Positions 9,590 to 19,887 of a stretch of 64,000 nt of DNA are shown piece after piece. The notes beneath the pieces are model-generated. The model was not told the origin of the DNA. It saw only the letters and a list, made by a program, of their open reading frames with translations, and did not search any database. A program made the translations under genes and the position numbers. Within the stretch, counting starts at the first letter, position 1; each line of letters starts with the position of its first letter. The stretch comes from Diphasiastrum complanatum (lineage: Eukaryota; Streptophyta; Lycopodiopsida; Lycopodiales; Lycopodiaceae): contig CM055107.1 of the NCBI GenBank assembly GCA_029204225.1, positions 14,504,900-14,568,899 of the forward strand. The letters run 5' to 3'.

Positions 9590-12500
9590 TTCTAGCGAAT
9601 GTGGGCCACATCGAAGAGAATCCTGGTGTGTAGGTTAACGAGATGGACGAGCCAGGTGAAGAGCAGAGCAGGAAACCCTCTTGGCAACACAAGTGGCCGC
9701 AAATGCATCCACATCAGTGGAGCCAGAGGACATAGACTTTTCCAAGGCGGTGCCCTCAAGTACTCCTGCAGCCTCCTATTGTCTTTCGGGATCTTATTCC
9801 TCCATTCTAGCTGTGGCTGCAATGACATCTGGGCTAGTAGGATATCGACTTTTCCACCTCTCATGGATCGAGGTATTTCTTTCAAAATTTCTCATCAGCA
9901 TTGGTTTTGGGTAGGTCAGGTGTGTTGTGATCGGGTGAGGTGGGCGTGAACTTGGTGGGTTGACCAGGGGTAGGATTCTCGATAAGATTGAACGCGACAT
10001 CGGGAGAGCTAAGTTGTTTTACGAACTCGTCTTGCCAAGCTTTGTACATCTCAAGAGGTCCTTGGTGTAGTCTCAAGGGTCGACTCAGGTGGGGATGGGG
10101 GAGTGACGGTTGGAGAACGGGGTGTGTGGGCACAAAGGTCTGAGAGAATCCCAACTTTAAAAAATGGAAAGTTTTGTAGCTGGGTAGGGGGGTTGAGAGA
10201 CTTCCAGAAGCAGCTTCGGTCTCCTTCCCATCCAATCTCATACTACCATCCAACTGGAATGTTGACCCTGTCATGTCCTACAACACCGTCATCTTCGTCT
10301 TTGTCCCTTGCCTTTCAATCAAAATTTCCTGCTTGGGCATTGCACACATTGTTCCATAGTTGTTTCACTTTGTCCAAAACCTTTTGTAGGTCCTTCGTGA
10401 CTTGGTCCAACTGCTTCTGGGACTCTTGGATGGCTTTTTCTTGTCTTTCAGCAGCTCGTTTGAAATTCATCTTGTCGGCCTCTCTCTCTTGAATGTGTCA
10501 TACGTACTTCTCCATTTTGAGTGTTGGAGCTTGAGGGGGCTACACTTGAGTGTCTTTCGGCTTCACTAAAGGGCTATCAACTATTATTGCACCAGATGAT
10601 CCGTCTCAAGCTTGGTCGATCCAGCTCATCTGTTGCTTAAGTTGATTTTGGACTTCATTGAGCTCTTGAGTTTGCTTGCCCATGGTGGATCGCAACTCCG
10701 TAACTGATATTTTCTTCTCCTCAGTCTCATCTTCTTCTTTTTGATTTGCCTCTGCTATGACTTGTTCTTGCTGCTTGACCTTATTTTTCGAATCTCTGTG
10801 CTAGTAGCTGGTCTTGGATAGACTGTGTACGATTTGCTTGGCTGCCTTTGAGAGTTCTTCAAGATTGGAAAGGACAGGATATTTATCGGAGGTATGGTGG
10901 AGTGGCGCTACTCCAAAGAAGAGTGTTTCAGAGGGTGGGGGTGGTAATGGCAATGATGGAGGGATAGAAACGGTGGTAGTGGATGCGGGAGTGATGGACG
11001 GAGTGGTAAGTTGGGTGGAGGTGGCAATGGCGTTTGGCGAGAACTGATTTCCCCCAAACTGGTCTGCCTTTTCTGCATCGGTATCATGATCTATTTCTAT
11101 CAGGTCTTCAACACCAAAATATTCTTAATCGTCTGTAATAATGTGGACCTACTTTTCCTGCTCTTGTGGTGTTTTGGTTGTTTCGTCTCTTTGGGAATGT
11201 TAGTCCCATCTCCCTCCCCCCCACCTCCCCCCAAGACTGTTGCTTGTGGTAATTTTGGTAGGGGTTGCACGGTTGCTTCTATTGAAGTGATGGGTGCTGT
11301 TTGCTGGTCCGCAATAGTGGCCAACTGATTTGTTTGGACTATTTGTGTCGTTGGTGAACGACGTCGGCCAGCAGCGGTGGAGTTGGAATTGAATCTGGTG
11401 GAATAACTTGGGATTCAACTATTGTGTTGGCGATGTGACTGCATCACATACGACATGAGAAGGTGATGACATTTTTTGTGATGTCATGTATGTTGAGGAG
11501 CTCGTGTCTTATGAATCATTTGAGCCAAATGTTGTCTGTGGAGATTGTGTGGCCGCTTTCTTGGCTCTGGGTTTGCATACGATTTTTTCTCCTTCCGACT
11601 TTGTACCGTCGGACTCCGTCTCATCTAGGGAAGCTTGTCGCGTCACTTGCATTTTGATCATTCACCTGGCTTGTCATGTCTGTGGTTGTGGACCAGGGTG
11701 GTGGTGTCTTCTTGTTGAGCAGAAGATTCTTCTGCAGAAGGATCGTCCCTCATATGTGATGCAGAAGATGTGGGTGTCTTTCTCAGTGTAAGCTTTTCTA
11801 GGCCGGTCTTTTGGTGCTTTGTAGTTGGCCCTTGTGTAGAGGAGGAGCTCTTTCTCTTCTGAGAAGCTACTTGTGTGGGGTCTACTGCCATATGCTTGGA
11901 CAAAGACTTTGTCTTCTTGGCTGGTGCTGCTGGAGTCTCCCAGGCTTTATCGGCTAGCATCAACATGTCTCGAATCTTTGGTCGATGGCTGCAGTGTAAC
12001 ATCTGTCAGAAGATAGCCTAGTAAAGTGGAGGGCTGTTTATTCATGATACACTCATGAAGGCAACTTGAAACAAACTGGGCCCAATCATACAAGTTCTGA
12101 CTATGTAGTCTAGAATCTACCATCATGTGAAAGAGTGTCATCGAGATACACATAATCTTGGACCTATAACGCTGTTGTACTTTGTTAGATAGTCATGTGC
12201 AGTAGCTAAGGGCTTATCATTGATTGCATTGACGTGGTAGCTTATCCACTAAAGGATCTATGAACTTGTAATATGCTATGGATTCGATCTTTTGGATTGT
12301 TCTACTGACTGTGTTTGGTCCTCTAGGGAAGCCAAAAGTGTGGAGTTCTCAGCTATAGCGATAGGGATGATATAAATCATGGTCCTGTTAGGAGGTAAGA
12401 TAAATCAAAAAGATTTGTCACTGTGGGTATAAGAGGCATAGGCAATATGCAATAGAAACGAGATCTGATATCCACTCAAAAGAGGGATCTGAAATTCGAT

Positions 12501-12626
12501 ATGGGTCAGGAACTGATGTGCCTCCTGGTACCAATTGGTCATCTCAAATAAATCAAGGTTTCCCATATTGATCTCAATTTTATCAAAATCTGGATGATCA
12601 GAACTGGAAGAGACATGGGACGACAT
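9590..12626 (-). pseudogene. Long decayed reading frame of unknown family in an LTR element
   Basis: Read on minus from an ATG at 12626 (MSSHVSSSSDHPDFDKIEIN). The first segment (to 12405) continues with FLTHIEFQIPLLSGYQ and, after a stop, FILPPNRTMIYIIPIAIAE. A basic, Ser/Thr/Pro-rich stretch follows (11658-12002, with KKTKSLSKHM and SQKRKSSSS). Then comes a coiled-coil-like part near 10250-10500 (RAAERQEKAIQESQKQ, KVLDKVKQLWNN) and a Pro-rich tail (9882-10240). It has many stops and frameshifts. It starts about 760 bases inside an LTR with an iMet primer-binding site, exactly where gag would sit, but I see no zinc knuckle, protease or RT. It may be a capsid-like protein of a non-autonomous element or a captured host gene. 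Confidence 0.45.
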
Positions 12627-12689
12627 GTTCTGTTTCCGTTGTTGGTTCTGTTGTAGACTCGGCTCGGTCCAAAGAGTATATGGAGTAAT

Positions 12690-12870
12690 TCGGAGGTTCG
12701 GCTCGATCGAGACTAGTTATAGGAAACTGATGCTCGGCTTGGTCGAGAACCGGTTATAGGAAACTGATGCTCGGCTCAGCCGAGAACTGATGCAGGGGAC
12801 TGAGGCTCAGCTCGTTCGAGATCTGATGCAAAGAATGGAGGCTCGGCTTGGTCGAGATCTGAAGCAAATA
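12690..12870. repeat. Short tandem repeat with CTCGGCT..GTCGAG core
   Basis: About five imperfect units of 33-45 bases, each with CTCGGCTNGGTCGAGA-like core followed by CTGATGC. The core is partly self-complementary (CTCG...CGAG). The array lies in the leader between the primer-binding site at 13392 and the first ATG of the minus-strand frame. Confidence 0.8.
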
Positions 12871-13391
12871 AAAAAGTTGAAATTTTTTTGAAGGCATCTG
12901 CTCATTTCAAGAAAAAAATTGGATGTTTTATAGAATTCAAATGATCTGGAAGCACTTATGTTCTTGATAGGACTGGAACAGGTTTGAAAAGAAAACACAA
13001 GCTTTTGGAAGACAGGAGAACAAAGGTTGGGAAGCAAAGTGTGTTTGTGTCTCAAATGATGCGTCTATCTTAATAGTAAACCAAAGCTTGCACACAATCT
13101 GAAAGATGTGTTTGTGTTAACTCCAGAAAGTACTTTTTCTCAGCGTGTTGTTTGTGCAAGATATTTCGATTGTTCAAGAGTGAACTAGCTCGTGTATCCT
13201 CTGACAGACTGGATAAAACTATACTATAATTCGATCCTTTCTGCCTAGTCTGGTTTTGGTACAAGAACGTGTAATATCAAGAACACCCGTCAAGCCTGGT
13301 AACAAGCAAAACTGAAACCTGAAACCAACTTGCCAAACTGTAACAGATCTTAAGATTTGCATTAGATCAATGGCTTATGCTCTTGTACTTG
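12871..13391 (-). other. 5' leader of the minus-strand LTR element
   Basis: Non-coding stretch between the tandem repeat and the primer-binding site. Short minus-strand frames here show no recognisable product. Confidence 0.5.
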
Positions 13392-13403
13392 GCTCTGATA
13401 CCA
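13392..13403 (-). promoter_or_regulatory. tRNA-iMet-type primer-binding site
   Basis: The minus strand reads TGGTATCAGAGC directly adjoining an LTR terminus TGTGAAAATAC. It shows that the element's interior extends to lower coordinates. Confidence 0.88.
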
Positions 13404-14103
13404 TGTGAAAATACTGTACTTTAGGATCATAAATGGATCTACAAAAGATCCACAAGAGGGTTTGGATGTTTGCTTAACACTCTATCAAAAAACTAGACAC
13501 AAAAAAATTGATCTAGATTGGCAAATTGACAAACAACAAGCATTAACAATCAAAAGCATTGATCAACATTGAAATCCGAGCCCACACGTGTGTACTACAT
13601 GCTGTAGTACGGCCTTCAACCTGAGAAACAAATAGAAATTGATTTGGTTTCATCTGGATCACAAAAACTCAATGTACATAGTGAACTAGCTTGAGATTGC
13701 CAATGAGCTCCAAACATATTCTATCTTCTCACTACGGGAGCTTGGAATACATAGCAAATTCGACTTCCTTCTTGAAGTTAGGTGGATTTCCAGAATGTAA
13801 TAAGAAATTTAACTCACTCTTCTTGCCCAAAATGAAACCCTAGCCTAGATCCTAGAGTTATGCTTGGTAGGTAGCTAGTTGGTCAATTTTTCACCTTAAA
13901 CTTAGGTGTAGGTCCTATAAAGTAGGGATGACCACCAAATAGACATGACCAACTCTCTTGACTTGACCTAACCTACTTCAGGAGTGGGTTGCCACGTGGC
14001 ATCTTAGCCTCACATGTGTGGAATCCACTTATGTACAAAATTTACATTATACTACATGGTTTTTGATCAAGCTAGATTTGCCAATTTTTGGCAATTGTTC
14101 ACA
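13404..14103 (-). repeat. 5' LTR of an element whose interior lies at 9.6-13.4 kb
   Basis: Begins TGTGAAAATAC at 13404 and ends GTTCACA at 14103, with TG/CA termini. It contains CACACGTG and CACATGTG motifs also present in other LTR remnants of the window (39785, 54310). No matching second LTR was found by eye downstream on minus (below 9.6 kb), so the element is truncated or the other LTR has diverged. Confidence 0.7.
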
Positions 14104-14963
14104 TATTATAAATGAATCTTTGTCTCTCTTGCCTATTACGGATTCTTTCTTGACAAACAAACATATTCTATGTTGATAGAGTTGTGAAGCTGTGTCTTTT
14201 TAAAGTTAATGGACAAAACGTGATGGTGGCCTTAACTTTACTGAAACCATGTTTACAATCACATATATAATCAATCAATGAATTACAACAAAATTATAAT
14301 CAATTTGTTGTAACTTTTAAATGCCTATTCCAAACTACCAACAAACTAATATCAAAATTTCATACAATACAAACTTATGAAGATCATGCACATATTTCAA
14401 ATCAAAATATAAATCCATTTTACAAAATAATTTTTCACACATTATTAAATTTTATTTTCAACTTAATATTCTCATATTAGGGAGGGAGCGGGGGGGGGGG
14501 GGGGGGGGGGAGATCACCCTTGAGGCCATTCTGCTAGGGCGGGCCTTCGGCCGAGGGCGATAGCCTGAGGCGGAAGGCCCTTCCCACATTGGAATGGCTA
14601 AGAAGATCCTTCCGTGACGTAAAAAGTTTTTTTACTTATTATTTTTTTCTTGCTTTTGCCGTTGAATTTTTTTTACATGCACCTTCTACATGGAAGATCA
14701 TGTAAAAAAAATTTACATGCACTATCCACATCCCGGAAGGTGCATGTAAAAAAATTGAAAAATCTAGGCTAAATTGAAAAAAACGATGCTTATGCTTAGA
14801 TGCACATTGAAGGTGTGATTTGTGATATTTTGGCTCCCTATAATCTATTTAGGAAAAGGTGATTATTCATACCCAGATTACCATCTGTATTTCCTGGAAT
14901 TCTGGATCACAAGCTATAACCCAAGCCCAAGCAAAGCCCAGTAGGCAAAACACGAAAGCAGCC
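14104..14963. other. Upstream region of the OSB-like gene
   Basis: Contains a poly-G tract of 21 bases (14490-14510), a GC-rich hairpin-like stretch (14538-14581: GGGCCTTCGGCCGAGGGC with a later GGAAGGCCC), and an inverted repeat at 14667-14754. A TATA-like CTATAATC is at about 14838-14845, roughly 120 bases before the proposed start ATG. No coding signal. Confidence 0.5.
14667..14754. repeat. Fold-back inverted repeat
   Basis: TTTTTTTACATGCACCTTC (14668-14686) and GAAGGTGCATGTAAAAAAA (14736-14754) are perfect inverted repeats of 19 bases. The loop contains a further palindromic CATGTAAA...TTTACATG. It looks like a small MITE or fold-back element less than 300 bases upstream of the OSB-like start codon. 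Confidence 0.85.
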
Positions 14964-15519
14964 ATGGCGGCAGCAGCAGGTGGAGGAGGAGGAGGAGGAG
15001 GAGTAGGCCTTTGTTGCAACCCAAATGGTCATCGTCACATCTTCTTCTATTCTCATCCACCTCCTCAATATTCACTTCCTCCTGTCACAATCAAAATCAG
15101 AATGACAATCACCCTCCTTATCTCTGATAGATCTCGCCGTTCCTCCTCTTCCACTTCGCTCACTCCTACTGTGCTGCTTCTTTCTGCTACTGCTCCTCCT
15201 CCTCCACTCATGGCCATTGTGGCACACAGTTCGAGAACAAGAAGCTTGGAGGATAAACGTGAGACTTTAGCTCTGCTCTGCTTTTGATTTTTGTTGCTAC
15301 TTTTTCTTCTTGTGTTTTAACTTAGCTAGTTAGGTCTGATAGACTAGTAATTTGCTTGCGGGTTTTAAAGTCACTCTCTTGTTTTTGATGTGCTGCTGAT
15401 GGGTTGGGTTGGGTTGGCTATGTATGGATCGGCTCGCAGGCCAAGCTTCCAGAATAGAACGGCTCTGGCAGCAGTTCTTCTGGGATCCTTCGCAGTGGTG
15501 GGACAAAAGGTTTGATAAG
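14964..15519 (+). CDS. OSB-like PDF-motif protein, exons 1-2 (transit peptide and first W motif)
   Basis: Exon 1 (14964-15258) starts ATG GCG in frame. It encodes an Ala/Gly-rich start, then a Ser/Arg/Thr-rich stretch with few acidic residues, as expected of an organellar transit peptide; an in-frame upstream Met at 14859 is possible. Donor AAAC/GTGAGA at 15259 leaves phase 1. Exon 2 (15440-15519, 80 nt) after CTCGCAG encodes QASRIERLWQQFF, then PSQWWDKRFDK and ends at AAG/GTGAGA. This is the first half of the PDF motif of OSB organellar single-stranded DNA-binding proteins, whose consensus is LW..FF..P..WWDNR..K...PDFKHK. The usual SSB/OB-fold domain found before PDF motifs in OSBs is not seen. 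The next intron holds two nested copia elements; exons continue at 22804. Confidence 0.72.
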
Positions 15520-15650
15520 GTGAGATTTTAACTAGACCGAGTCTTTAGTTTGTGATAGCCAGGCTGCAAATTGCACCGAGAAATTCTACTAGTATTTGCT
15601 TTTGCTCAGTTGTGGTTTCTGCAAGAATCGCAAATTACAATACTTAAACG

Positions 15651-15967
15651 TGTTAGAGTAAAGGCGTGGGGATGAATATGATCACTACCGTACTGGAGGA
15701 GTAAAGCAAGAACGCATCAGCATAAAGCAATCACCATCTACACAAGCAATGCACAATAACTCAAAAGCGTGGATTTCACAAATGCATGGTCTGTACATAT
15801 ATTCGCATGTCAGTTGCATGCCAAGGTATTCTAACACATAATTATACACGTCTTGTGTGTTCACATGACATTGATCATGCCAAGAAATCATTCTGGAATA
15901 TTACTTTTCTAGCTTTCTAGGGGCGGCTAGCATTGATAGTTGCTGTCCCATGAGCTGGACATCAACA
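15651..15967 (-). repeat. 3' LTR of the outer copia element
   Basis: Closely similar to 22359-22699 over its whole length, differing by substitutions and a small duplication (GTCTCGTATGTTCACAT) present only in the right copy. Confidence 0.9.
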
Positions 15968-16084
15968 ACTCCCATCTCAATGCTAACCACCCTCTTCCAT
16001 AGTATAATTTATCCTCATTGCATTTCTCAAATACACAACTAATGATTTAGTCATTATGTCTGCAGTCATTTCTTTTGTGGGACA

Positions 16085-16741
16085 TTAATGCACTAAGTTG
16101 TTAACAAAGTGATACTGAATCTCAGTGTGTTTGCTTCTCTTGTGCAGTCCCCCATTTCTGCATATGAAAATACTGCCCGGATTATCATTGAAGATTTTCA
16201 TGTCTTTGCTTGGAATCCCAATTTTTTGACAAAAATTGTTAATCCACATGTATTCTCGGGCTCCATGACATAACCCCATCAGTTCTACTTCAGTAGAAGA
16301 TAGGGCTATAGACTTTTGTTTGTTGCTTGCCCAACTCATAGCTCCATTGCTCATCATAAAGACAAATCCACAAGTGGACTTCCTATCGTCCGTGTTGCTC
16401 GCCCAGTTAGAATCCACAAATCCCACTATCCCTTCAAATGGGTGGCTGTATTCTATCCCAAGGCCAATTGTTCCTTTTCAGGTATCTTAAAATCCTCTTT
16501 GCAGCATGCCAGTGATCAAGTCCAAGATTCTCAAGGAATCTGCTCAGTATTCCAGTGGTTGTGGCTATGTCTATGTCAGGCCTGGTATAGACCATCGCGT
16601 ATATGAGGGACCTTACCAAACTTCTGTATGGATACCTACTCATTTCAGATTGTTCTTCATTTGTCTTTGGTGACATCTGTTTACTTAGTCTAAAACCTTG
16701 CTCATGTGGAGTTCCAACAGGGCTACAATATTCCATTCCAA
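16085..16741 (-). pseudogene. Outer copia: RT C-terminus and RNase H
   Basis: Minus-strand reading contains MEYCSPVGTPHEQGFRLSK, YPYRSLVRSLIYAMVYTRPD and WHAAKRILRYLK (16736-16434). RNase H follows with MGFVDSNWASNTDDRKSTCG and ALSSTEVELMGL, then KRSKHTEIQYHFV (16426-16085). The two parts are in different frames. Its upstream end at 16741 is the insertion point of the inner copia element; the preceding RT segment is at 19888 and beyond. Confidence 0.88.
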
Positions 16742-17240
16742 TGTTGGAATGTAAATGGAATTGCTTACATTACCATAGGTTACTTTGACCCAAAAGGTCG
16801 AGAGTTGTGTAACCATGGTTTATTTATCTCCATTAGGCCTACTAAACTTAGAGTTAGCTAAGTTAGTATGAACTTAACTTGGTAGAGACTCGTGGGTCCA
16901 CTAGGCCTAATTGTGACATTAAGTACCCCAACTTGACATATTGGAGGTACCTTATTCTTTCTATGTAACTTATAGAAAGTTGGATAGTCAATAGTCAAGT
17001 AGTTGGATAGCCAACAGTCAAGTAGTTGGATAGCCAATAGTCATGAAGTTAGATAGTCATCTTGGACTATGTATATGTGTGCATCCCATTTGTATGAGAT
17101 ACTTTTGTAAGCAATACTGACTATTCTCCTTGGCTGTCCACAAGTTTCTACAAGAGGGTTTCTAGCCATCTCTCTCTTTCTTTTGAGAATGCTTTGTGTG
17201 ATTGAATAGATCTTGGATCCTTAGGCTTCTATTTCCTACA
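16742..17240 (+). repeat. 5' LTR of the inner copia element
   Basis: Begins TGTTGGAATG and ends TTCCTACA immediately before TGGTATCAGAGC. It contains three imperfect repeats of AGTTGGATAGCCAATAGTCA near 16980-17060. The 3' LTR is nearly identical over its surviving 338 bases but has one fewer repeat unit. Confidence 0.92.
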
Positions 17241-17252
17241 TGGTATCAGAGC
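17241..17252 (+). promoter_or_regulatory. tRNA-iMet-type primer-binding site
   Basis: TGGTATCAGAGC directly abuts the end of the 5' LTR; standard copia minus-strand primer site. Confidence 0.93.
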
Positions 17253-18025
17253 CTTTAGGTGATCAGATTGCTTGCAGGAGGGCACCCAATAGGAAGCTAT
17301 CTTCTTCCCCTTTTGCTAACAGAAAATCATCAAGCTGCTGATTTTTGCAAGAGAAGAATCTGTTCTTCTTATAACTTTTTTGCAGGCAATTGCAGGGCAT
17401 CTTCACCTATTTGAGAGCTAGCAGTAGGGCGCCCATGCTTAAACCAATTGCATGTGATTTTGACTCAATTACATGCTGAAAATTTCAGATTTACTTCTTT
17501 GTAGGAGGATGCCCATCTACAAATGAAGATACATGTGTTTTGGACACATTTCTTGCTGAAATTGCCCTGTTGGTGAGCTTGGAGTAGGGCGCTACCATCA
17601 ACTCTATATGCACATAGTGTGCACTCTTTTTAGCCACAAATTTTTGGTTTTGGTTTTGGCTTCGGCTTCATTTGAAGTCTACCTATTTGAGTGCCACCCC
17701 AATGGACTCGTCATCCACATACTATGCTCACCTGATGTCTCCGATCCTAGTCACCATCCTGCTAGACAAGCCGAACTCCAAAGCATCACCTGCTCCACCT
17801 GGCTCCTAGCATTTGCTCGCTCTCCCTAGCTATGTGCCACCCGACACCATGCCAATGCAAGAGCATTATGTTTTTTTGTGCAGAAATCAGCCACCTATGA
17901 GCAAATTGCATGTGGAGTATTGCAATCTATTTTGCTCATAATTTCAGCTTTGAGGTTGTTGCCCTTTGAGTAGATTTTGTCTTGGAAAGTCTATTTCCTA
18001 TCTACTACAAGTTGATTTTTATGTT

Positions 18026-19500
18026 ATGGCTAAAGAATCAGAGTCTATTGGTTCTTTATTTAATGAAGATAGGATGGATGGCACAAACTATTCCTTGTGG
18101 TGCTACATGATAAAGAACCTTCTAATTGCTAAAGGTTTGTGGGAAGTAGTTAATGGTGACGAAGAGAGGCCCCCTACCTTGGCACCTATTGCACCATCTA
18201 GAACAACTACTTCATCATCTACGGAGGTGTCTTTCGATGAGCAAAAGAAGCGGGATCGACGAGATGCACAAGCACATTCCTTCATTGCATTATCAGTGAA
18301 GAGATCTATTCTTCCTCATATTAGATCATGCAAGACTTCCAAAAGTGCTTGGGAGACTCTTGCCAAGATGTTTCAAGTAAAGAATGCGGCAAAAGTGGTA
18401 TATCTTCGAAATCAACTTTCTATCTTGAAGATGCAAGAAGGTGATTTGCTTACAAACCACTTGACGAAGATCAAGGATCTTCGAGAGGAGCTTCTTAGTA
18501 TTGATGAGGTGATTGAGAACTCACAATTTGTATCTATTACTCTCAACTCTCTTCCTAATTCTTACCTTCCCTTTGTGTCATAATTGAGCATTTCTCTTAG
18601 GGGACAACAAATCTCATTCGATGAACTTGTTGGCTTACTTTTTCAAGAAGAGCAAACAAGGATCAACTTTGGTGAACAAGAAGATCAAGCTTTCTTTGCA
18701 AAAGGCAAAGGCAAAGGAAAGTGGAAAGGGAAGCCTTCTTTCAACACTTCCAAAGGTGATCAAAAATCTAAGGAAGCTCAAGATCAAGGCTCCAAGAAGA
18801 AGGGTTAAGTGCCACTATTGCAAGAAATTTGGGCATCACATCAAAGAATGTAGGAAGAGGCTTGCTAAGGAAAAAGAGAAAGGTAAGAATACAAGTACCA
18901 CAATCATTGCTTTTGAACAACAATTTGAAAAGGAGGATAATCTTTTCAATAATGATTATGCTTTTGTCACTAATAATCTCATCTCTTCTCAAGATGAGAT
19001 TTCTACCACTTCAAATCTTGCTGGTTTTTCAGCAGAAAACAGCTCATCTTCAGCTTTACAAGTTGCTATTTTTTCATCTATTGATTCGGTGATTGATAGC
19101 GGTGCCACACGCCATATGACTTATCACAAAGAGGTCTTCACAAAGCTTGTGAAAGTGCATGATGGAAGCAAAGTTCAAGGTGTTAATAACAAGTCTTATC
19201 CTATCAAAGGTATTGGAGTGATCCCCATTATCTTACCCAATGGTGAGGAGAAGTACATTCATAATGTACTTTATGTCTTCAAAAATAAAAAAGAATCTCA
19301 TTTCGGTCTCTACAATTATGAACCAAGAATTGGTTGTGGAATTCAAAGAAGACAAATGTCTTATCAAAGACCCAAAGAGATCTCTTATGATCATTGCTTG
19401 GGGAACATTACGTGGTGGATTGTTCCTTATGGATACCTATGAGCAAAGAGCTTCATCATCTTTTTGTCTTGTTGCATCAAGTTCACATTCTTTGGAGTTT
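18026..19500 (+). pseudogene. Inner copia gag-protease fragment
   Basis: Starts ATG GCT at 18026 (MAKESESIGSLFNEDRMDGT, then NYSLWCYMIKNLL). Gag runs to TAA at 18581-18583, an in-frame stop, and continues in frame to about 18805. A frame change leads to the zinc knuckle CHYCKKFGHHIKEC near 18811-18852. The protease active site is DSGATRHMT near 19093-19119, followed by KKNLISVS and a GAG-pre-integrase start in another frame. The reading stops before the pre-integrase zinc site and meets the polypurine tract at about 19541-19549. An unusually long leader (17253-18025) with no recognisable gene precedes it. Confidence 0.88.
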
Positions 19501-19549
19501 TCTGAATTAGTTACTTCATGTTATGTTATGCATTTCCAATTAAGGAGGG

Positions 19550-19887
19550 TGTTGGAATGTAAATGGAATTGCTTACATTACCATAGGTTACTTTGACCCA
19601 AAAGGTCGAGAGTTGTGTAACCATGGTTTATTTATCTCCATTAGGCCTACTAAATTGTTAGCTAAGTTAGTATGAACTTAACTCGGTAGGGACTCGTGGG
19701 TCCACTCGGCCTAATTGTGACATTAAGTAATTCCAACTTGACATATTGGAGGTACCTTATTCTTTCTATGTAACTTATAGAAAGTTGGATAGTCAATAGT
19801 CAAGTAGTTGGATAGCCAATAGTCATGAAGTTAGATAGTCATCTTGGACTATGTGTATGTGTGCGTCCCATTTGTATGAGATACTTT
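19550..19887 (+). repeat. Truncated 3' LTR of the inner copia element
   Basis: Follows TTAAGGAGGG. Matches the 5' LTR up to ATGAGATACTTT and then jumps to outer-element RT sequence; the last roughly 135 bases of the LTR are missing. Confidence 0.9.

Larger units (their letters stand above)
16742..19887 (+). mobile_element. Inner copia element, non-autonomous, inserted into the outer copia RT
   Basis: A 5' LTR at 16742-17240, an iMet primer-binding site at 17241, gag and part of protease at 18026-19500, then a polypurine tract and a 3' LTR from 19550. Integrase, RT and RNase H are absent, with pre-integrase sequence running straight into the 3' end. The 3' LTR stops at 19887 in the middle of the LTR, and the outer element resumes after losing about 50 RT codons. 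The right junction is therefore a deletion rather than a clean insertion. Confidence 0.88.

Noticed and set aside
9599-9949. Plus-strand frames at 9.6-11.3 kb as genes
   Set aside because: The minus strand has the coherent, low-complexity and coiled-coil protein signal tied to a primer site and LTR; plus frames are shadows.
14490-14510. Poly-G run as a gap or vector artefact
   Set aside because: It is embedded in normal-looking sequence and a second such run exists at 34822; a sequencing error in run length is possible but an artefact insert is not indicated.
14859-14963. Upstream in-frame Met at 14859 as start of the OSB-like protein
   Set aside because: The residues before 14964 lack transit-peptide character and the ATG at 14964 has a better context (GCCATGGCGG); kept only as an alternative.
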